Shown: positions 1 to 7,869, counted from the stretch's first letter. The stretch is DNA of 64,000 nt from Candidatus Onthovicinus excrementipullorum (GCA_018712345.1 DVHG01000022.1:1-64000); one strand, 5' to 3'. Translations and numbers: made by a program. Notes: generated by a model from the letters alone, not told the origin.

Positions 1-389
1 AGCTCAAACTGCTTGAACGGCTCCACCTGGCTGTTGTGCTCCGCGAGTACGGACTGGAGCACCTGCGTCAGCGTGACATGCTCATACGACGCGGGGCGCT
101 GGATGCTGTCGATCAGATATGCGAGCTCGCCTTCACAGGTGACAGTCTTCATGCGGTCGAGTGCCATGGATTCATCGAACACCCGGCCATAGAACAGCGC
201 CTCCCCGTCACACCAGACCTCCACGGTGGTGACAAGTTTTTGCGGCAGGTCATATCCCGGCTGGCCGGGCGCGATGCTGAATTTAAAGCTGCCGGATTTG
301 TTGTCCTCCAGCTCCAGCACGGGATCGATCAGCTCGATCCCTGCCGGCGCATAGTGCACCAGCTCCCCTCCCAGGATGACTTTGTACAT
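1..389 (-). CDS. Phage tail-associated protein (Tal / prophage endopeptidase-tail family), N-terminal part
   Basis: The gene runs off the left edge of the window; about 129 N-terminal residues are visible, beginning MYKVILGGELVHYAPAG. The start is one base after the stop of the Dit gene, so the two are translationally coupled. The sequence is a beta-rich opening with features such as SGSFKFSIAPGQPGYD and a VEVWCDGEALFYGRV strand, the usual beginning of the siphophage tail-tip protein that sits below Dit and often carries an endopeptidase or lysin domain further on. Family placement rests on this opening and on gene order (tape measure, Dit, Tal). The C-terminal specificity or enzyme domain lies outside the window, so enzymatic activity cannot be judged. 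Confidence 0.72.
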   Translation of the reverse strand, partial: MYKVILGGELVHYAPAGIELIDPVLELEDNKSGSFKFSIAPGQPGYDLPQKLVTTVEVWCDGEALFYGRVFDESMALDRMKTVTCEGELAYLIDSIQRPASYEHVTLTQVLQSVLAEHNSQVEPFKQFE

Positions 390-390
390 G

Positions 391-1095
391 TTATAACACG
401 CTCCCTCTGTAATCGATCGTCACGGTGCCGTCCCCGGTAAAGGTGAGCGTATTCTCACCCGGCTGAAGCACGATCTCCGGGATGCGGCTGCCGTCTATTT
501 TGGGATAGATCTGGTAAGACTGTCCGCCGAAGCTCACACTCATGGCGGCGGAGCAGTAGAACACCGGGATCACCGGACGCTGCACACCGATGCACGTGAC
601 CGTGCGGCTCCCCGAGACGGAAAGCTCCTTATAATCACGGATCACGCCGGTCTCAAAGTTGAACGAATCCCAGAGCCAGTCCTCTCCGCTGCTGACGAGT
701 TCATACTTGTACGGGTCCGCATCCACGGTAAAGACGACCTGACTGACACGCTCGCTCTCCTTGGAAGCGCTGAGTGACACACGGCCGTAGTAGTAATAAT
801 CGGGATCCGTATCCAAAATGATGCGCAGCTTCTTGCCGTGGCAGGCCGCTGCGATCTGTGAGTAAACGCGCTGCCATGACGCCAGATCCGCATCCATTCT
901 GTCAAAGGTGAGAACGATCTCCCGATTGGCCAGACATGCCTCATTTGTGAGCGCCTGCGTGTAGTCCAGCACGCCGTCGAGGCCCGGAACCTCCACGCTG
1001 ATGGTGCGTGGCTCCGGCATGGGGAGCTCGCACCCGAGCCATTTCAAGCCCCAGTCGCGCCAGGTATGCTTATCGCCAAATGTTACGCCGATCAT
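391..1095 (-). CDS. Distal tail protein (Dit, Sipho_tail family)
   Basis: A 234-residue protein whose opening, MIGVTFGDKHTWRDWGLKWL, and following EVPGLDGVLDYTQALT are typical of Dit proteins. Dit forms the hexameric hub joining the tail tube to the tip or baseplate in siphophages of Gram-positive bacteria. The N-terminal half is the ring domain; the C-terminal half has a galectin-like beta composition ending in VTIDYRGSVL. Its start overlaps the tape-measure stop by four bases and its stop abuts the Tal start, so it belongs to one tail operon. Length agrees with the short Dit type. Assignment is from motif recognition plus gene order. Confidence 0.82.
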   Translation of the reverse strand: MIGVTFGDKHTWRDWGLKWLGCELPMPEPRTISVEVPGLDGVLDYTQALTNEACLANREIVLTFDRMDADLASWQRVYSQIAAACHGKKLRIILDTDPDYYYYGRVSLSASKESERVSQVVFTVDADPYKYELVSSGEDWLWDSFNFETGVIRDYKELSVSGSRTVTCIGVQRPVIPVFYCSAAMSVSFGGQSYQIYPKIDGSRIPEIVLQPGENTLTFTGDGTVTIDYRGSVL

Positions 1096-3026
1096 CTGCC
1101 TCTCTCCTTTCCGACCGCGAGGGCGCCCAGCCCCTGATTGACGTAGGGGGTGACGACCTCGCCGAGCTGTTTTCCGTCCGCGTTCAGGGTGGTGTGGACG
1201 TCCCCGCGCACGCAGATATTGGCGTTCTCCAGCCCCAGACGGACTGCCGCCGCGATCAGCGACGGGTCAAACATCATATAAGCTCCGCGGGATTCCAGCG
1301 CCGCAAAGCCACCCGCCGCCGTAAAGCGCGCGTTCTCCTCCGCAGTGAGGACGCGCTCGCCCCGGTCCAGATAGGCCGGGTAAAATTCGGACGGGACATA
1401 GTCGATTCCCACCTTCAGACGAGGGAGTTGCTTGAGAGGGAACGCTTTTCCACCAATAAAGGGAACCCAGTCCGGTATCTTCATCTCACTAATTCCACGG
1501 AAAATCCCATTAATCCCGTCAATGATTGAGTTGACAGGCCTCTTTACAATTTCCGTAAGAGAATCCCAGATATTTCTGAAAATGTCTTTGACATTTTCCA
1601 AAGCCCCCCGAAAATCTCCGGAAAAAACATTTTTAAAGAAATCAATTATTGATGAAAAAATATTTTTTAAATTGTCAATTAATCCTTTGATAAAGTCAAA
1701 TGCTCCGCCAAAAACGCTTGTGATTATGCTGCTCACCATATTAAAGCTGTTTGCCAGATGTGTTCCTATTAGCTCAATCAGTGGCGTCAAAATCTCCATC
1801 AGTGGATTAATAGCACTACTGATTAGATCCAGAATCGGCTGAAGTAATGCCAAGATTGCATCCATCAGAGGCTGTGCTGCCTCCAAAAGCGTAGATAATA
1901 CCGGAAGAAGCGCCTCGCCAAGCGGGAGGAGCACCATCTCGAGAGAGCGTCCCATCTCCTCAAGCATAGAGCCCATATCGCCGTACTCAATATCCTTAAG
2001 GTTTGTCATGGCCTCTGCCGTGCCGGAGGCGTCCTCCGCCATCAACGCAAAAGAGTCATGTGACGCCTCGATCCCTTCCAGCATATTGCCGGAGGCGAGC
2101 AGGCCGTCCTGTGAGCCCTTGGCGATCATGTTAAACGCTTCCTCGCCCGTGACGCCAAACTCCTCCATGAGTGCCTTGGCCGCTTCGGTCGATTCGGACA
2201 CGTCATAGCCGAACGCATCCCGCAGCGCCAGTGCCGATTCCGTCATGCCCTGCAGCTGCTCATCGGAAAGATCGCCAAAGCTCTGCTTGACATTGACCAT
2301 TGCGTCGGAGATATCCGCGAAGCTCTCGCCATATCCGCCAGAGTAGATGCTCTCCAGCACTTCCTGATAGCCGTCCAGGGACTCCTGACTCACTCCTGTT
2401 TTGATCGCAAAATCGCCCATGGCGTCGGACATATCCGAGGCCAGACCGATGCTCTTTGCCGCCGCGTCGACGGCCAGATTCGCAACACCACCCAAGCCGG
2501 AAGAAAGGGTGCCGATCGTATCCGAAATACCGCCCAGATCAATACCGCCCACTTCCTCCGCCATGGAGGAAATGCTCTCCTTGGCCTTTCCTGCGTCAAA
2601 TCCGCCGGTTTTTTTTCCGGCTTCCTCCAGTGCCTTTCCCGCATCCTCCGCTTTTTGGGTGACCTTGTCTAGCCCGGAGGCGTCAATCTGGTCAAGACCA
2701 TCATCCAACTTTTTGATCTCCTGGGTGATATCCACGGTGATCTCTTTGGTCATCTTGCTCTCCAGCTTGACCTCGATCATTTTTTTGGGATTCATCTTAT
2801 CCAGCTGGCCGCTCGCTTTTTCAAATGACTGCCCCAGTTCCCCCATCTCCTGCTTCAGGGACTGGATCAGCACATCACACGAATCCGCAAATTTTGTAAA
2901 GCGATTTTCAATCGTATCAATCGCCGAGATGGTCTGATCCTGAATCGACTGATTTGCCGAGTGGACCAGTGTTCTGATCTGATCGAGATCGGCCGAAACT
3001 TTATCCGTATTCGAGTTCTCCGCCAT
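1092..3026 (-). CDS. Phage tail tape-measure protein (short)
   Basis: 644 residues. The N-terminal ~140 residues are charged and coiled-coil-like (IQDQTISAIDTIENRF). A Gly/Ala-rich region with hydrophobic helices follows (about 160-200), then hydrophobic stretches near 375-460 (ALLPVLSTLLEAAQPLMDAI; SAINPLMEILTPLIELIGTH). This architecture is that of a tape-measure protein, which sets tail length inside the tube. At 644 residues it predicts a short tail compared with many siphophages. The ribosome site AAAGGAGG lies in the end of the Gp15 gene and the start follows directly on its stop. The middle third (1500-1900) is visibly more AT-rich than its flanks, which may mark recombination between phages. 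Confidence 0.85.
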   Translation of the reverse strand: MAENSNTDKVSADLDQIRTLVHSANQSIQDQTISAIDTIENRFTKFADSCDVLIQSLKQEMGELGQSFEKASGQLDKMNPKKMIEVKLESKMTKEITVDITQEIKKLDDGLDQIDASGLDKVTQKAEDAGKALEEAGKKTGGFDAGKAKESISSMAEEVGGIDLGGISDTIGTLSSGLGGVANLAVDAAAKSIGLASDMSDAMGDFAIKTGVSQESLDGYQEVLESIYSGGYGESFADISDAMVNVKQSFGDLSDEQLQGMTESALALRDAFGYDVSESTEAAKALMEEFGVTGEEAFNMIAKGSQDGLLASGNMLEGIEASHDSFALMAEDASGTAEAMTNLKDIEYGDMGSMLEEMGRSLEMVLLPLGEALLPVLSTLLEAAQPLMDAILALLQPILDLISSAINPLMEILTPLIELIGTHLANSFNMVSSIITSVFGGAFDFIKGLIDNLKNIFSSIIDFFKNVFSGDFRGALENVKDIFRNIWDSLTEIVKRPVNSIIDGINGIFRGISEMKIPDWVPFIGGKAFPLKQLPRLKVGIDYVPSEFYPAYLDRGERVLTAEENARFTAAGGFAALESRGAYMMFDPSLIAAAVRLGLENANICVRGDVHTTLNADGKQLGEVVTPYVNQGLGALAVGKERGR

Positions 3027-3623
3027 TTACTGGCCTCCTTTCGCCATTTTGCTCAATGTTGTAAACATCCTCTCCAGCTGTTCCCCGTAATTCTCCCCGA
3101 TCACCTCAAGCGGCAGGGCCCAATAGCGCTTCATTTTCCGGAGCTCGTTCAGCTGGGCGGCATTGTACCGCGTAGGCTCCGGGAGCTCCATGCCGCGGAT
3201 CTGCATTACCTCGTTGAGCTTGGTGCCCGTCAGGCCCTGAAAAAGCGCCATAAACGCCCTCCAGTGCATGCGGTTGTACTGCCGCTCCGGATCGATTTGA
3301 TAGTTTTGCAGGAACGCCGCCCGGATCAGCGGCCAATCAAAGAGGAGATCAACCGTCTTGACCCCTTCATCCGTTCCCGCCCGCTTTGGGGGATTGATCT
3401 TTTCATCAAAAATGCGCGTATAGAGCTCCGCCTTTTCCTCCGGAGGCAGACGCCGGACAAAGCGGCTCCCATCCGTCAGCACGGCGAGGGAGACATCAAG
3501 CTTGGCGCCGCCGTCCAGATCCGACCGCCGCAGGATGCGAATGCAGTCGAGCACCGCATTGAAATACAGGTACAGCCTGATTTTTTTCCCCCTATAGAAG
3601 AGGACATCAGTTCCGCCCCGCAT
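3027..3623 (-). CDS. Bacteriophage Gp15-family protein
   Basis: 198 residues resembling the Gp15 family found between tail-tube and tape-measure genes of Gram-positive siphophages. Recognisable parts are the opening LYLYFNAVLDCIRIL, the central DWPLIRAAFLQNYQID and the MHWRAFMALFQGL segment. These proteins are thought to act in tail assembly as the second chaperone-type product. The start overlaps the preceding gene by 17 bases and has its own ribosome site, AAAGGGG, seven bases upstream of ATG. Independent re-initiation is therefore more likely than ribosomal frameshifting. No enzymatic motif is visible. Confidence 0.75.
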   Translation of the reverse strand: MRGGTDVLFYRGKKIRLYLYFNAVLDCIRILRRSDLDGGAKLDVSLAVLTDGSRFVRRLPPEEKAELYTRIFDEKINPPKRAGTDEGVKTVDLLFDWPLIRAAFLQNYQIDPERQYNRMHWRAFMALFQGLTGTKLNEVMQIRGMELPEPTRYNAAQLNELRKMKRYWALPLEVIGENYGEQLERMFTTLSKMAKGGQ

Positions 3624-4035
3624 GACGGCGCCCCTTTACCGCACGCTTCCGGCACTCGGAGATATAGTTCCGCACTGCGGGCTGCACCACCTCGGCGATG
3701 AATGGGGTGACCTGCTGGAGCAGTTCGGTCTCATTGCGGTCAAAAAACGCCAGCAGCGTCTCCGTATTCTCCGCACCAAAGATCATCTCAAGCAGGCGAT
3801 GCGAGGCCGCTACGGCCTCATCATATGCCGCCTGCGCTTCCTCCCCGCCCCTGCCTGCGGCAGCGGCGATTTTTTCCTGCGCGTGAGTCAGTTCCAGTAC
3901 GGCGGGGCGCAGCTCTCCGGCCAGGCGCGGAATGTTCAGTTCAACTTCAATCGTACGCCTGGACTGGCCGTCGGCGGTAATGAGCTCCAGCGTCTCCCGC
4001 ACCTGGGCGGGGGATCTGCGGATCCTGTAGGGCAT
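3607..4035 (-). CDS. Putative tail-assembly chaperone (Gp14-like)
   Basis: 142 residues, mostly helical and charged after a short beta N-terminus (MPYRIRRSPAQVRETLELIT). Position between the tail-tube gene and Gp15 is where the tail-assembly chaperone of siphophages lies. I do not recognise a conserved motif, so the name comes from synteny. It starts behind a strong hairpin terminator at 4108-4131, which should lower its transcription relative to the tail tube. The last 17 bases overlap Gp15 in the +1 frame. An Ala/Glu-rich helix (EKIAAAAGRGGEEAQAAYDE) is present at about 65-85. Confidence 0.55.
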   Translation of the reverse strand: MPYRIRRSPAQVRETLELITADGQSRRTIEVELNIPRLAGELRPAVLELTHAQEKIAAAAGRGGEEAQAAYDEAVAASHRLLEMIFGAENTETLLAFFDRNETELLQQVTPFIAEVVQPAVRNYISECRKRAVKGRRHAGRN

Positions 4036-4107
4036 GGTGATTCCTCCTTAATTCCGTTACAATAATTCAAACACAATGCGCGGCCCTGCCACGGGCAGGA
4101 GCGTTGC

Positions 4108-4131
4108 AAAAAAGGGGCGGTCGCCCGCCCC
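4108..4131 (-). terminator. Intrinsic terminator after the tail-tube gene
   Basis: On the minus strand GGGGCGG-gcga-CCGCCCC is followed by six T, 11 bases past the tail-tube stop codon. It lies inside the tail operon, so it probably acts as a partial terminator that keeps the abundant tube protein in excess over the downstream chaperone and tape-measure genes. Confidence 0.85.
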
Positions 4132-4141
4132 TGATGAATGC

Positions 4142-4585
4142 TTACGCGCTGATCGTCTCAAATGTGGGCTTGCCGTTGCCGTGGATAGTAACGGTGGCCG
4201 CATTGGGCTGATTGGCATCGCCCATGGCGTCCGTGATGTTGGCGAGCGTGACATCCCAGACGATGGCCTCATTCCCCCTGCGGATGCGCATCTTTGTCTT
4301 GCGCGCATCGCCGAAGGCAAACTGACGCTCCTTATCGAAAATGTAGTCGCATGCGGGATCGCCGTTCTTGCGGTCGCCCGTCAGCGTGACCGTGTACTGA
4401 CCGCCCGTAACCTCAGTGGAGCCCCAGCCGCCGTCAGAATAGTAGGTGGCCTGATAGAGCACCTCGTTGAGCGCCTGGGCGACATTCTTGGTAAACACGC
4501 CGAGATCCGCCCACTCCGGCTCGGTATGCGGTGCGTCGGACACGTCGATCTCAAGGGTGATGTTATAGTTGATTTCCGGAACCAT
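4142..4585 (-). CDS. Major tail (tube) protein
   Basis: 147 residues, beta-rich: INYNITLEIDVSD at the start, then YTVTLTGDRKNGDPACDYIF, and IVWDVTLANITDAMGDANQ leading to TVTIHGNGKP. This is the profile of the small tail-tube proteins of siphophages from Clostridia and Streptococcus. It forms the hexameric rings of the tail tube. It sits directly after the tail-terminator-like gene (12-base gap) with a good ribosome site (AAGGAGG) and is followed by a terminator, fitting a highly expressed structural gene. It could also be called a tail protein of the capsid/tube fold; there is no sign of damage. Confidence 0.78.
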   Translation of the reverse strand: MVPEINYNITLEIDVSDAPHTEPEWADLGVFTKNVAQALNEVLYQATYYSDGGWGSTEVTGGQYTVTLTGDRKNGDPACDYIFDKERQFAFGDARKTKMRIRRGNEAIVWDVTLANITDAMGDANQPNAATVTIHGNGKPTFETISA

Positions 4586-4597
4586 ATTTTTACCTCC

Positions 4598-4990
4598 TTA
4601 AAAATAGACCGTACATTTGACGACGGCCTTGTAAATCGTGTTTTCCGGGTCGCTCTTCTCCTCATCGTACTGCGGATAGGAAACGATGGCGGTATTCAGC
4701 CAATCGTACTCCTCTCCGTACTGCGGATACTGGCGGCACCGGAGAAAATTGCAGATTGCGTAAAGGCTGTCATAGGCCGTTGCCGGCGTTGCACTCCGGC
4801 AGCGAAAAGTGAGCTCCAGACCACTCAAAACGCGTCGGTTATAATAGACGGCCTCCTCCGCTCCCCCGGAGGGAGTGAGGGTGATCCATTCATCGCCCTC
4901 CCCAGCGTTCCCGACCGTAACCGGTGCAGAGAGCTCCAGGCTGTTGAGCGCGGACAGCGTTTCCGCGATCAGCTGGGACTGCACTTCCAT
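4598..4990 (-). CDS. Minor capsid / tail-terminator-like protein (Minor_capsid_3 type)
   Basis: 130 residues starting MEVQSQLIAETLSALNSLEL. The start at 4990 is chosen because AAAGGAGG stands eight bases upstream; a longer open frame to 5296 has no protein-like composition. The body (ELTFRCRSATPATAYDSLYA; IYKAVVKCTVYF at the end) resembles small head-tail proteins that cap the tail tube in streptococcal-type siphophages. In a complete phage this gene follows capsid and connector genes; here nothing recognisable lies upstream for 400 bases except the regulator. In a tailocin the same protein would serve as the tail terminator. Confidence 0.62.
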   Translation of the reverse strand: MEVQSQLIAETLSALNSLELSAPVTVGNAGEGDEWITLTPSGGAEEAVYYNRRVLSGLELTFRCRSATPATAYDSLYAICNFLRCRQYPQYGEEYDWLNTAIVSYPQYDEEKSDPENTIYKAVVKCTVYF

Positions 4991-5182
4991 GCCTGTCCTC
5001 CTTTCTGTCAGAGCCTGTGGCCCATGCGGTCTGCCGGCACCTTCTCTGCCCGGAAAGCCCGTGGCCCCTGCCCGTCCGCACGGGTAGCCAATCGTTCTGA
5101 CACTGAAAATTTCAGTAGTTCCACTTTCATACAGCATCCACCGTGCGCGCCCGGTGAGCCACATGCAGTGGTGAAAAGCTGA

Positions 5183-5214
5183 GGGCCGTTTTACCGGCCC
5201 CTGCTTTATTTTTT
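5183..5214 (+). terminator. Hairpin with T-rich tail in the tail-operon leader
   Basis: GGGCCG-ttttac-CGGCCC is followed on the plus strand by CTGCTTTATTTTTT. It has terminator form only on the plus strand, where no gene ends. It may block antisense transcription, or be a leftover of a deleted gene order; on the minus strand it would be a plain hairpin in the leader RNA. Confidence 0.45.
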
Positions 5215-5356
5215 GCGGCGAAGACGCAGCACCACTTGTCTTGTTACTCACGGAAATCCAGAGACAGCTGCCAGATACCCGATGGCTCAGAACCACCGCG
5301 TTTAAAGAGCGCCCCGCTCCAGTGGAACAAGCGTTTCACGTCCACCGCTATCTTTC

Positions 5357-5385
5357 ATAATACAGAATGCGGAACCGACAAAAAC
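5357..5385 (-). promoter_or_regulatory. Candidate activator-dependent promoter of the tail operon
   Basis: Minus strand TATTAT (5357-5362) with a poor -35 (GTTTTT) 17 bases upstream, just after the regulator stop at 5393. A good -10 with a weak -35 fits a promoter needing the neighbouring sigma-like regulator. The call is only from sequence shape. Confidence 0.3.
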
Positions 5386-5392
5386 AACAATT

Positions 5393-5785
5393 TTAATTTT
5401 TTTGTAAAAATCTTTTGGCACGGATCTGGACTGCATCTGAGGAGGCCGTATTTCCAAGGGCATTGGCCACCTGTTGCCAGCTCTTCCCCATCATATAGCG
5501 CAGCATATAGATCCGGCGCAGCTCGCTGTCCGGGATAGCGTCCAGCCAGTCCATCGTATGGCGGTAAGCCTTGGCCAGACTGTGCCGGCGCGCGTCAATC
5601 CGATCATTCAGGCTGTCAAGCTGAGCGCCGAGCGCTTGGAGCCGTTCTGCTTCCCCCGCTCGTTCCTTCCCCCACATTTGCCGCCCACTTTCACCCAGCA
5701 AATTGATCATCTCTTTTTGCAGCCCTTTCAGCTCCTCAATCTCCTGTCTGATGCTTCGGAGCTGTACCAGCTCTCTCTTTGTCAT
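5393..5785 (-). CDS. Small phage late-gene regulator, sigma-region-4-like (RinA/ArpU type)
   Basis: 130 residues. The N-terminal half is a coiled coil rich in Glu/Leu (about 5-75). The C-terminal half has the sigma-70 region-4-like helix-turn-helix: IPDSELRRIYMLRYMMGKSW followed by QQVANALGNT. Proteins of this form (RinA, ArpU and relatives) switch on packaging and structural genes in phages of Gram-positive bacteria. The start has ribosome site TTGGAGGAAG and lies directly below a 26-base palindrome of SOS-box form (5803-5828). Encoded just upstream of the tail operon on the same strand, it probably activates it. Exact family membership is uncertain; the HTH and the position are clear. Confidence 0.68.
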   Translation of the reverse strand: MTKRELVQLRSIRQEIEELKGLQKEMINLLGESGRQMWGKERAGEAERLQALGAQLDSLNDRIDARRHSLAKAYRHTMDWLDAIPDSELRRIYMLRYMMGKSWQQVANALGNTASSDAVQIRAKRFLQKN

Positions 5786-5802
5786 ATTTCTTCCTCCAAC
5801 CC

Positions 5803-5828
5803 AATATTAGAACAAATGTTCTAATATT
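5803..5828. promoter_or_regulatory. SOS-box-like operator in the regulator promoter
   Basis: Perfect inverted repeat AATATTAGAAC-aaat-GTTCTAATATT. The core GAAC-N4-GTTC matches the known LexA (DinR) box of Bacillus and relatives. It lies 18 bases upstream of the regulator start codon and directly downstream of a TATAAA element (minus strand, 5827-5832 region), so a bound repressor would block initiation. A phage-encoded repressor with the same half-site is the alternative. Confidence 0.75.
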
Positions 5829-6064
5829 TATACTACCATTGATCAACTTAAAAATCAACTCTGCCGAGAGAAAAAACAAAAAATTTACGCATGGCCGGCG
5901 AGTTCACCTATAACTGTTTATGATAGAGGATCCGCCGTTCCGCGCTATAAGTTTTTTCCGAAAAACTTCCCGTTCCAGCCAAGCGGAACAGTAAATCAAA
6001 GATAAGGATTCAGAAATGCGAAAAGGCAAATGGGTTTTTAAAGTCCATTTTCCGTGTTCTCTTA

Positions 6065-6100
6065 TAAAAAACAGCAGACACAAAAATCTGTGCCTGCTGT
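6065..6100 (-). terminator. Terminator of the PTS operon
   Basis: Minus strand ACAGCAGGCACA-gattttt-TGTGTCTGCTGT-like hairpin followed by TTTTTT, about 50 bases past the ptsI stop codon. A close relative of this hairpin ends the ABC-F gene at 12028-12060. The remaining bases 5829-6064 hold no gene that I can support. Confidence 0.85.
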
Positions 6101-6148
6101 CTTTAATCGTTTGAGAGGACCCGTAGGGAGTACCCGCCGGGCCATGCG

Positions 6149-7765
6149 TTATGCGTTCTGTTCTGAGATGATTTTGCGTGTGCGCAGGATTGAGGATGCC
6201 GATACGGAAAATTCGTCCAGTCCCCACTCCAGCAGTTTGGGGATCAGGCGCTCATCCGCAGCCCCCTCGCCGCACATCCCCACCGGGATGCCGGCCTTTT
6301 TGGCGTTTTTGATCGTCATTTCAATCGCGCGCAGCACCGGAGGCTGCATAATATCATACAGGCCGGCCACGGCCGCATTTCCGCGGTCCACCGCCATCAC
6401 ATATCCGGTCAGGTCGTTGGTCCCAATGGAGAAGAAGTCCGCCATCCCGGCCAGCTCGTCTGAGATCAGCGCCGCCGCCGGTGTCTCCACCATAATGCCC
6501 ACCGGAACTGCCCGGACCGCCACTCCGGCATTCTGCAGTTCCTGCTTGCACGTGTCAATCAGCTGACGCGCCGCCTCGATCTCCTGTGCCGAGGTGACAA
6601 GCGGCAGCATGATTTTTAGGTTTCCGTACGCCGACGCACGCAAAATGGCACGGAGCTGACGTTTAAACAGCTCCTGATGATCCAGACAGTAACGGATTGC
6701 GCGATGCCCTAAAAACGGGTTCTCCTCTTTTTCGATGGACAGGTACGGGATCTCCTTATCCCCGCCGATGTCCAGCGTCCGGATGATCACCTCCCGGCCG
6801 TTCATCGCCTTGGCTACCGTAGAATAGGCCTCAAACTGTTCCTCTTCAGAGGGTTCCGATGCGCGGTCCATAAACAAAAACTCCGTGCGGAAAAGGCCGA
6901 TGCCCTCACCACCGTTTTGCACGACGGACTGCACATCCTCCGGGCGGCCGATATTGCCGTAAACGGCCTTTTGCACACCGTTTGCCGTCACCGTGGGCAG
7001 ACGACAAAAGGATAAAAGCGCCTCCTTTTCCTGATCCCACTGCGCCTGGCGGGCCCGGTAACCGGCGACCGTCTGTGCGTCCGGGTCTGTCAAAATCTCC
7101 CCGGTAAAGCCATCCACGATCAGACTGTCCCCATCGCGGATGGCCTGTGTGGCGCTGGGAACGGACAGGACTGCAGGAATTCCCATAGCCCGCGCCAAAA
7201 TAGCACTGTGGGATGTCATGCCGCCCACCTCGGCCACGATAGCCTGCACATTTTCCTTTTTGAGGCGCCCAGTCATGGAAGGGGTAAAATCGCGCGCCAC
7301 CAAAACACTCCCCGGCGGGACAGCGCCCAGATCCACACTACGTATCCCCAGAAGAATACGCAGCATATCATCTCGAATGTCGCGGATATCGCTGACACGC
7401 TGCCGGGTTAGTTCATCCTGCACCCCGGCAAACATCTCCATAAACGTATTGCAGACCGTCTCAACGGCGGCCTCCGCGACCGCGCCGGCATCAATCTGCT
7501 CCTGCATCTGTGACACCATAAACGGATCGTGGATCATCTCAATATGCCCGTGCAGGATTGCCGCCTCTTTCTCCCCGGCGTTTTTCTCCAGTGCAGCGGC
7601 TATGTTTTCCGTTTTTTTGCAAAAGGTATTTACCGCCGCGTTCAGGCGCGCCTTCTCCTCATCCGCACTCGTATAAATGACGGCGCTGTAATCCAGCGCT
7701 TCCTCTTTGATCACAACAGCCGTGCCGATGCCGCAGCCGTCACTGACTCCCGTTCCCTTAAGCAT
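6149..7765 (-). CDS. ptsI: PTS enzyme I (phosphoenolpyruvate-protein phosphotransferase)
   Basis: 538 residues; starts the PTS phosphate relay by taking phosphate from PEP and passing it to HPr. The phospho-acceptor histidine is in GGMTSHSAILARAMG (His about 186). The HPr-binding helical subdomain lies about 30-140, and the C-terminal PEP-binding barrel shows GIGLFRTEFLFMDR, IIRTLDIGGDKEIPYL and the catalytic GMCGEGAAD near 500. Length is slightly below the usual 570. It is the last gene of the fructose operon, 104 bases after ptsH, with an inverted repeat in the gap and a terminator behind it. Cytoplasmic enzyme; no defect seen. Confidence 0.96.
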   Translation of the reverse strand: MLKGTGVSDGCGIGTAVVIKEEALDYSAVIYTSADEEKARLNAAVNTFCKKTENIAAALEKNAGEKEAAILHGHIEMIHDPFMVSQMQEQIDAGAVAEAAVETVCNTFMEMFAGVQDELTRQRVSDIRDIRDDMLRILLGIRSVDLGAVPPGSVLVARDFTPSMTGRLKKENVQAIVAEVGGMTSHSAILARAMGIPAVLSVPSATQAIRDGDSLIVDGFTGEILTDPDAQTVAGYRARQAQWDQEKEALLSFCRLPTVTANGVQKAVYGNIGRPEDVQSVVQNGGEGIGLFRTEFLFMDRASEPSEEEQFEAYSTVAKAMNGREVIIRTLDIGGDKEIPYLSIEKEENPFLGHRAIRYCLDHQELFKRQLRAILRASAYGNLKIMLPLVTSAQEIEAARQLIDTCKQELQNAGVAVRAVPVGIMVETPAAALISDELAGMADFFSIGTNDLTGYVMAVDRGNAAVAGLYDIMQPPVLRAIEMTIKNAKKAGIPVGMCGEGAADERLIPKLLEWGLDEFSVSASSILRTRKIISEQNA

Positions 7766-7812
7766 AAGCTGTATCCTCCCTTAATTTTAATGAGCCGATC
7801 ATAGGGCGGATA

Positions 7813-7837
7813 GGCAGTGCCTGATACAGGCACTGCC
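7813..7837 (-). other. Intercistronic inverted repeat between ptsH and ptsI
   Basis: GGCAGTGCCTG-atac-AGGCACTGCC-type near-perfect inverted repeat without a T-tract. It would fold in the mRNA between the HPr and enzyme I genes and could set their different expression by RNA stability or processing. No terminator function is expected. Confidence 0.6.
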
Positions 7838-7869
7838 CGATGTCATGAAAGCGGATCATCCGCATTCAC

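Larger units (their letters stand above)
4991..5392. other. 402-bp gene-free leader between late regulator and tail genes
   Basis: No open frame with protein-like composition was found on either strand. The stretch holds a perfect palindrome CTGAAA-A-TTTCAG at 5103-5115, a hairpin with plus-strand T-tract at 5183-5214, and a promoter-like TATTAT element at 5357-5362 on the minus strand. In a normal prophage the terminase, portal and capsid genes would occupy the place between this leader and the tail genes. Confidence 0.6.

Noticed and set aside
3607-3623. Programmed ribosomal frameshift between the tail chaperone and Gp15 (slippery-looking AAAGGGG)
   Set aside because: The downstream frame is +1, not -1; a TAA blocks it just upstream, and AAAGGGG stands at the right distance to be the ribosome site of Gp15. 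A -2 shift on GGGGCG, as in phage Mu, cannot be excluded but has no support.
4991-5296. Longer reading frame upstream of the tail-terminator-like gene
   Set aside because: The extra ~100 codons have non-protein-like composition and the AAAGGAGG ribosome site fits the 4990 start.
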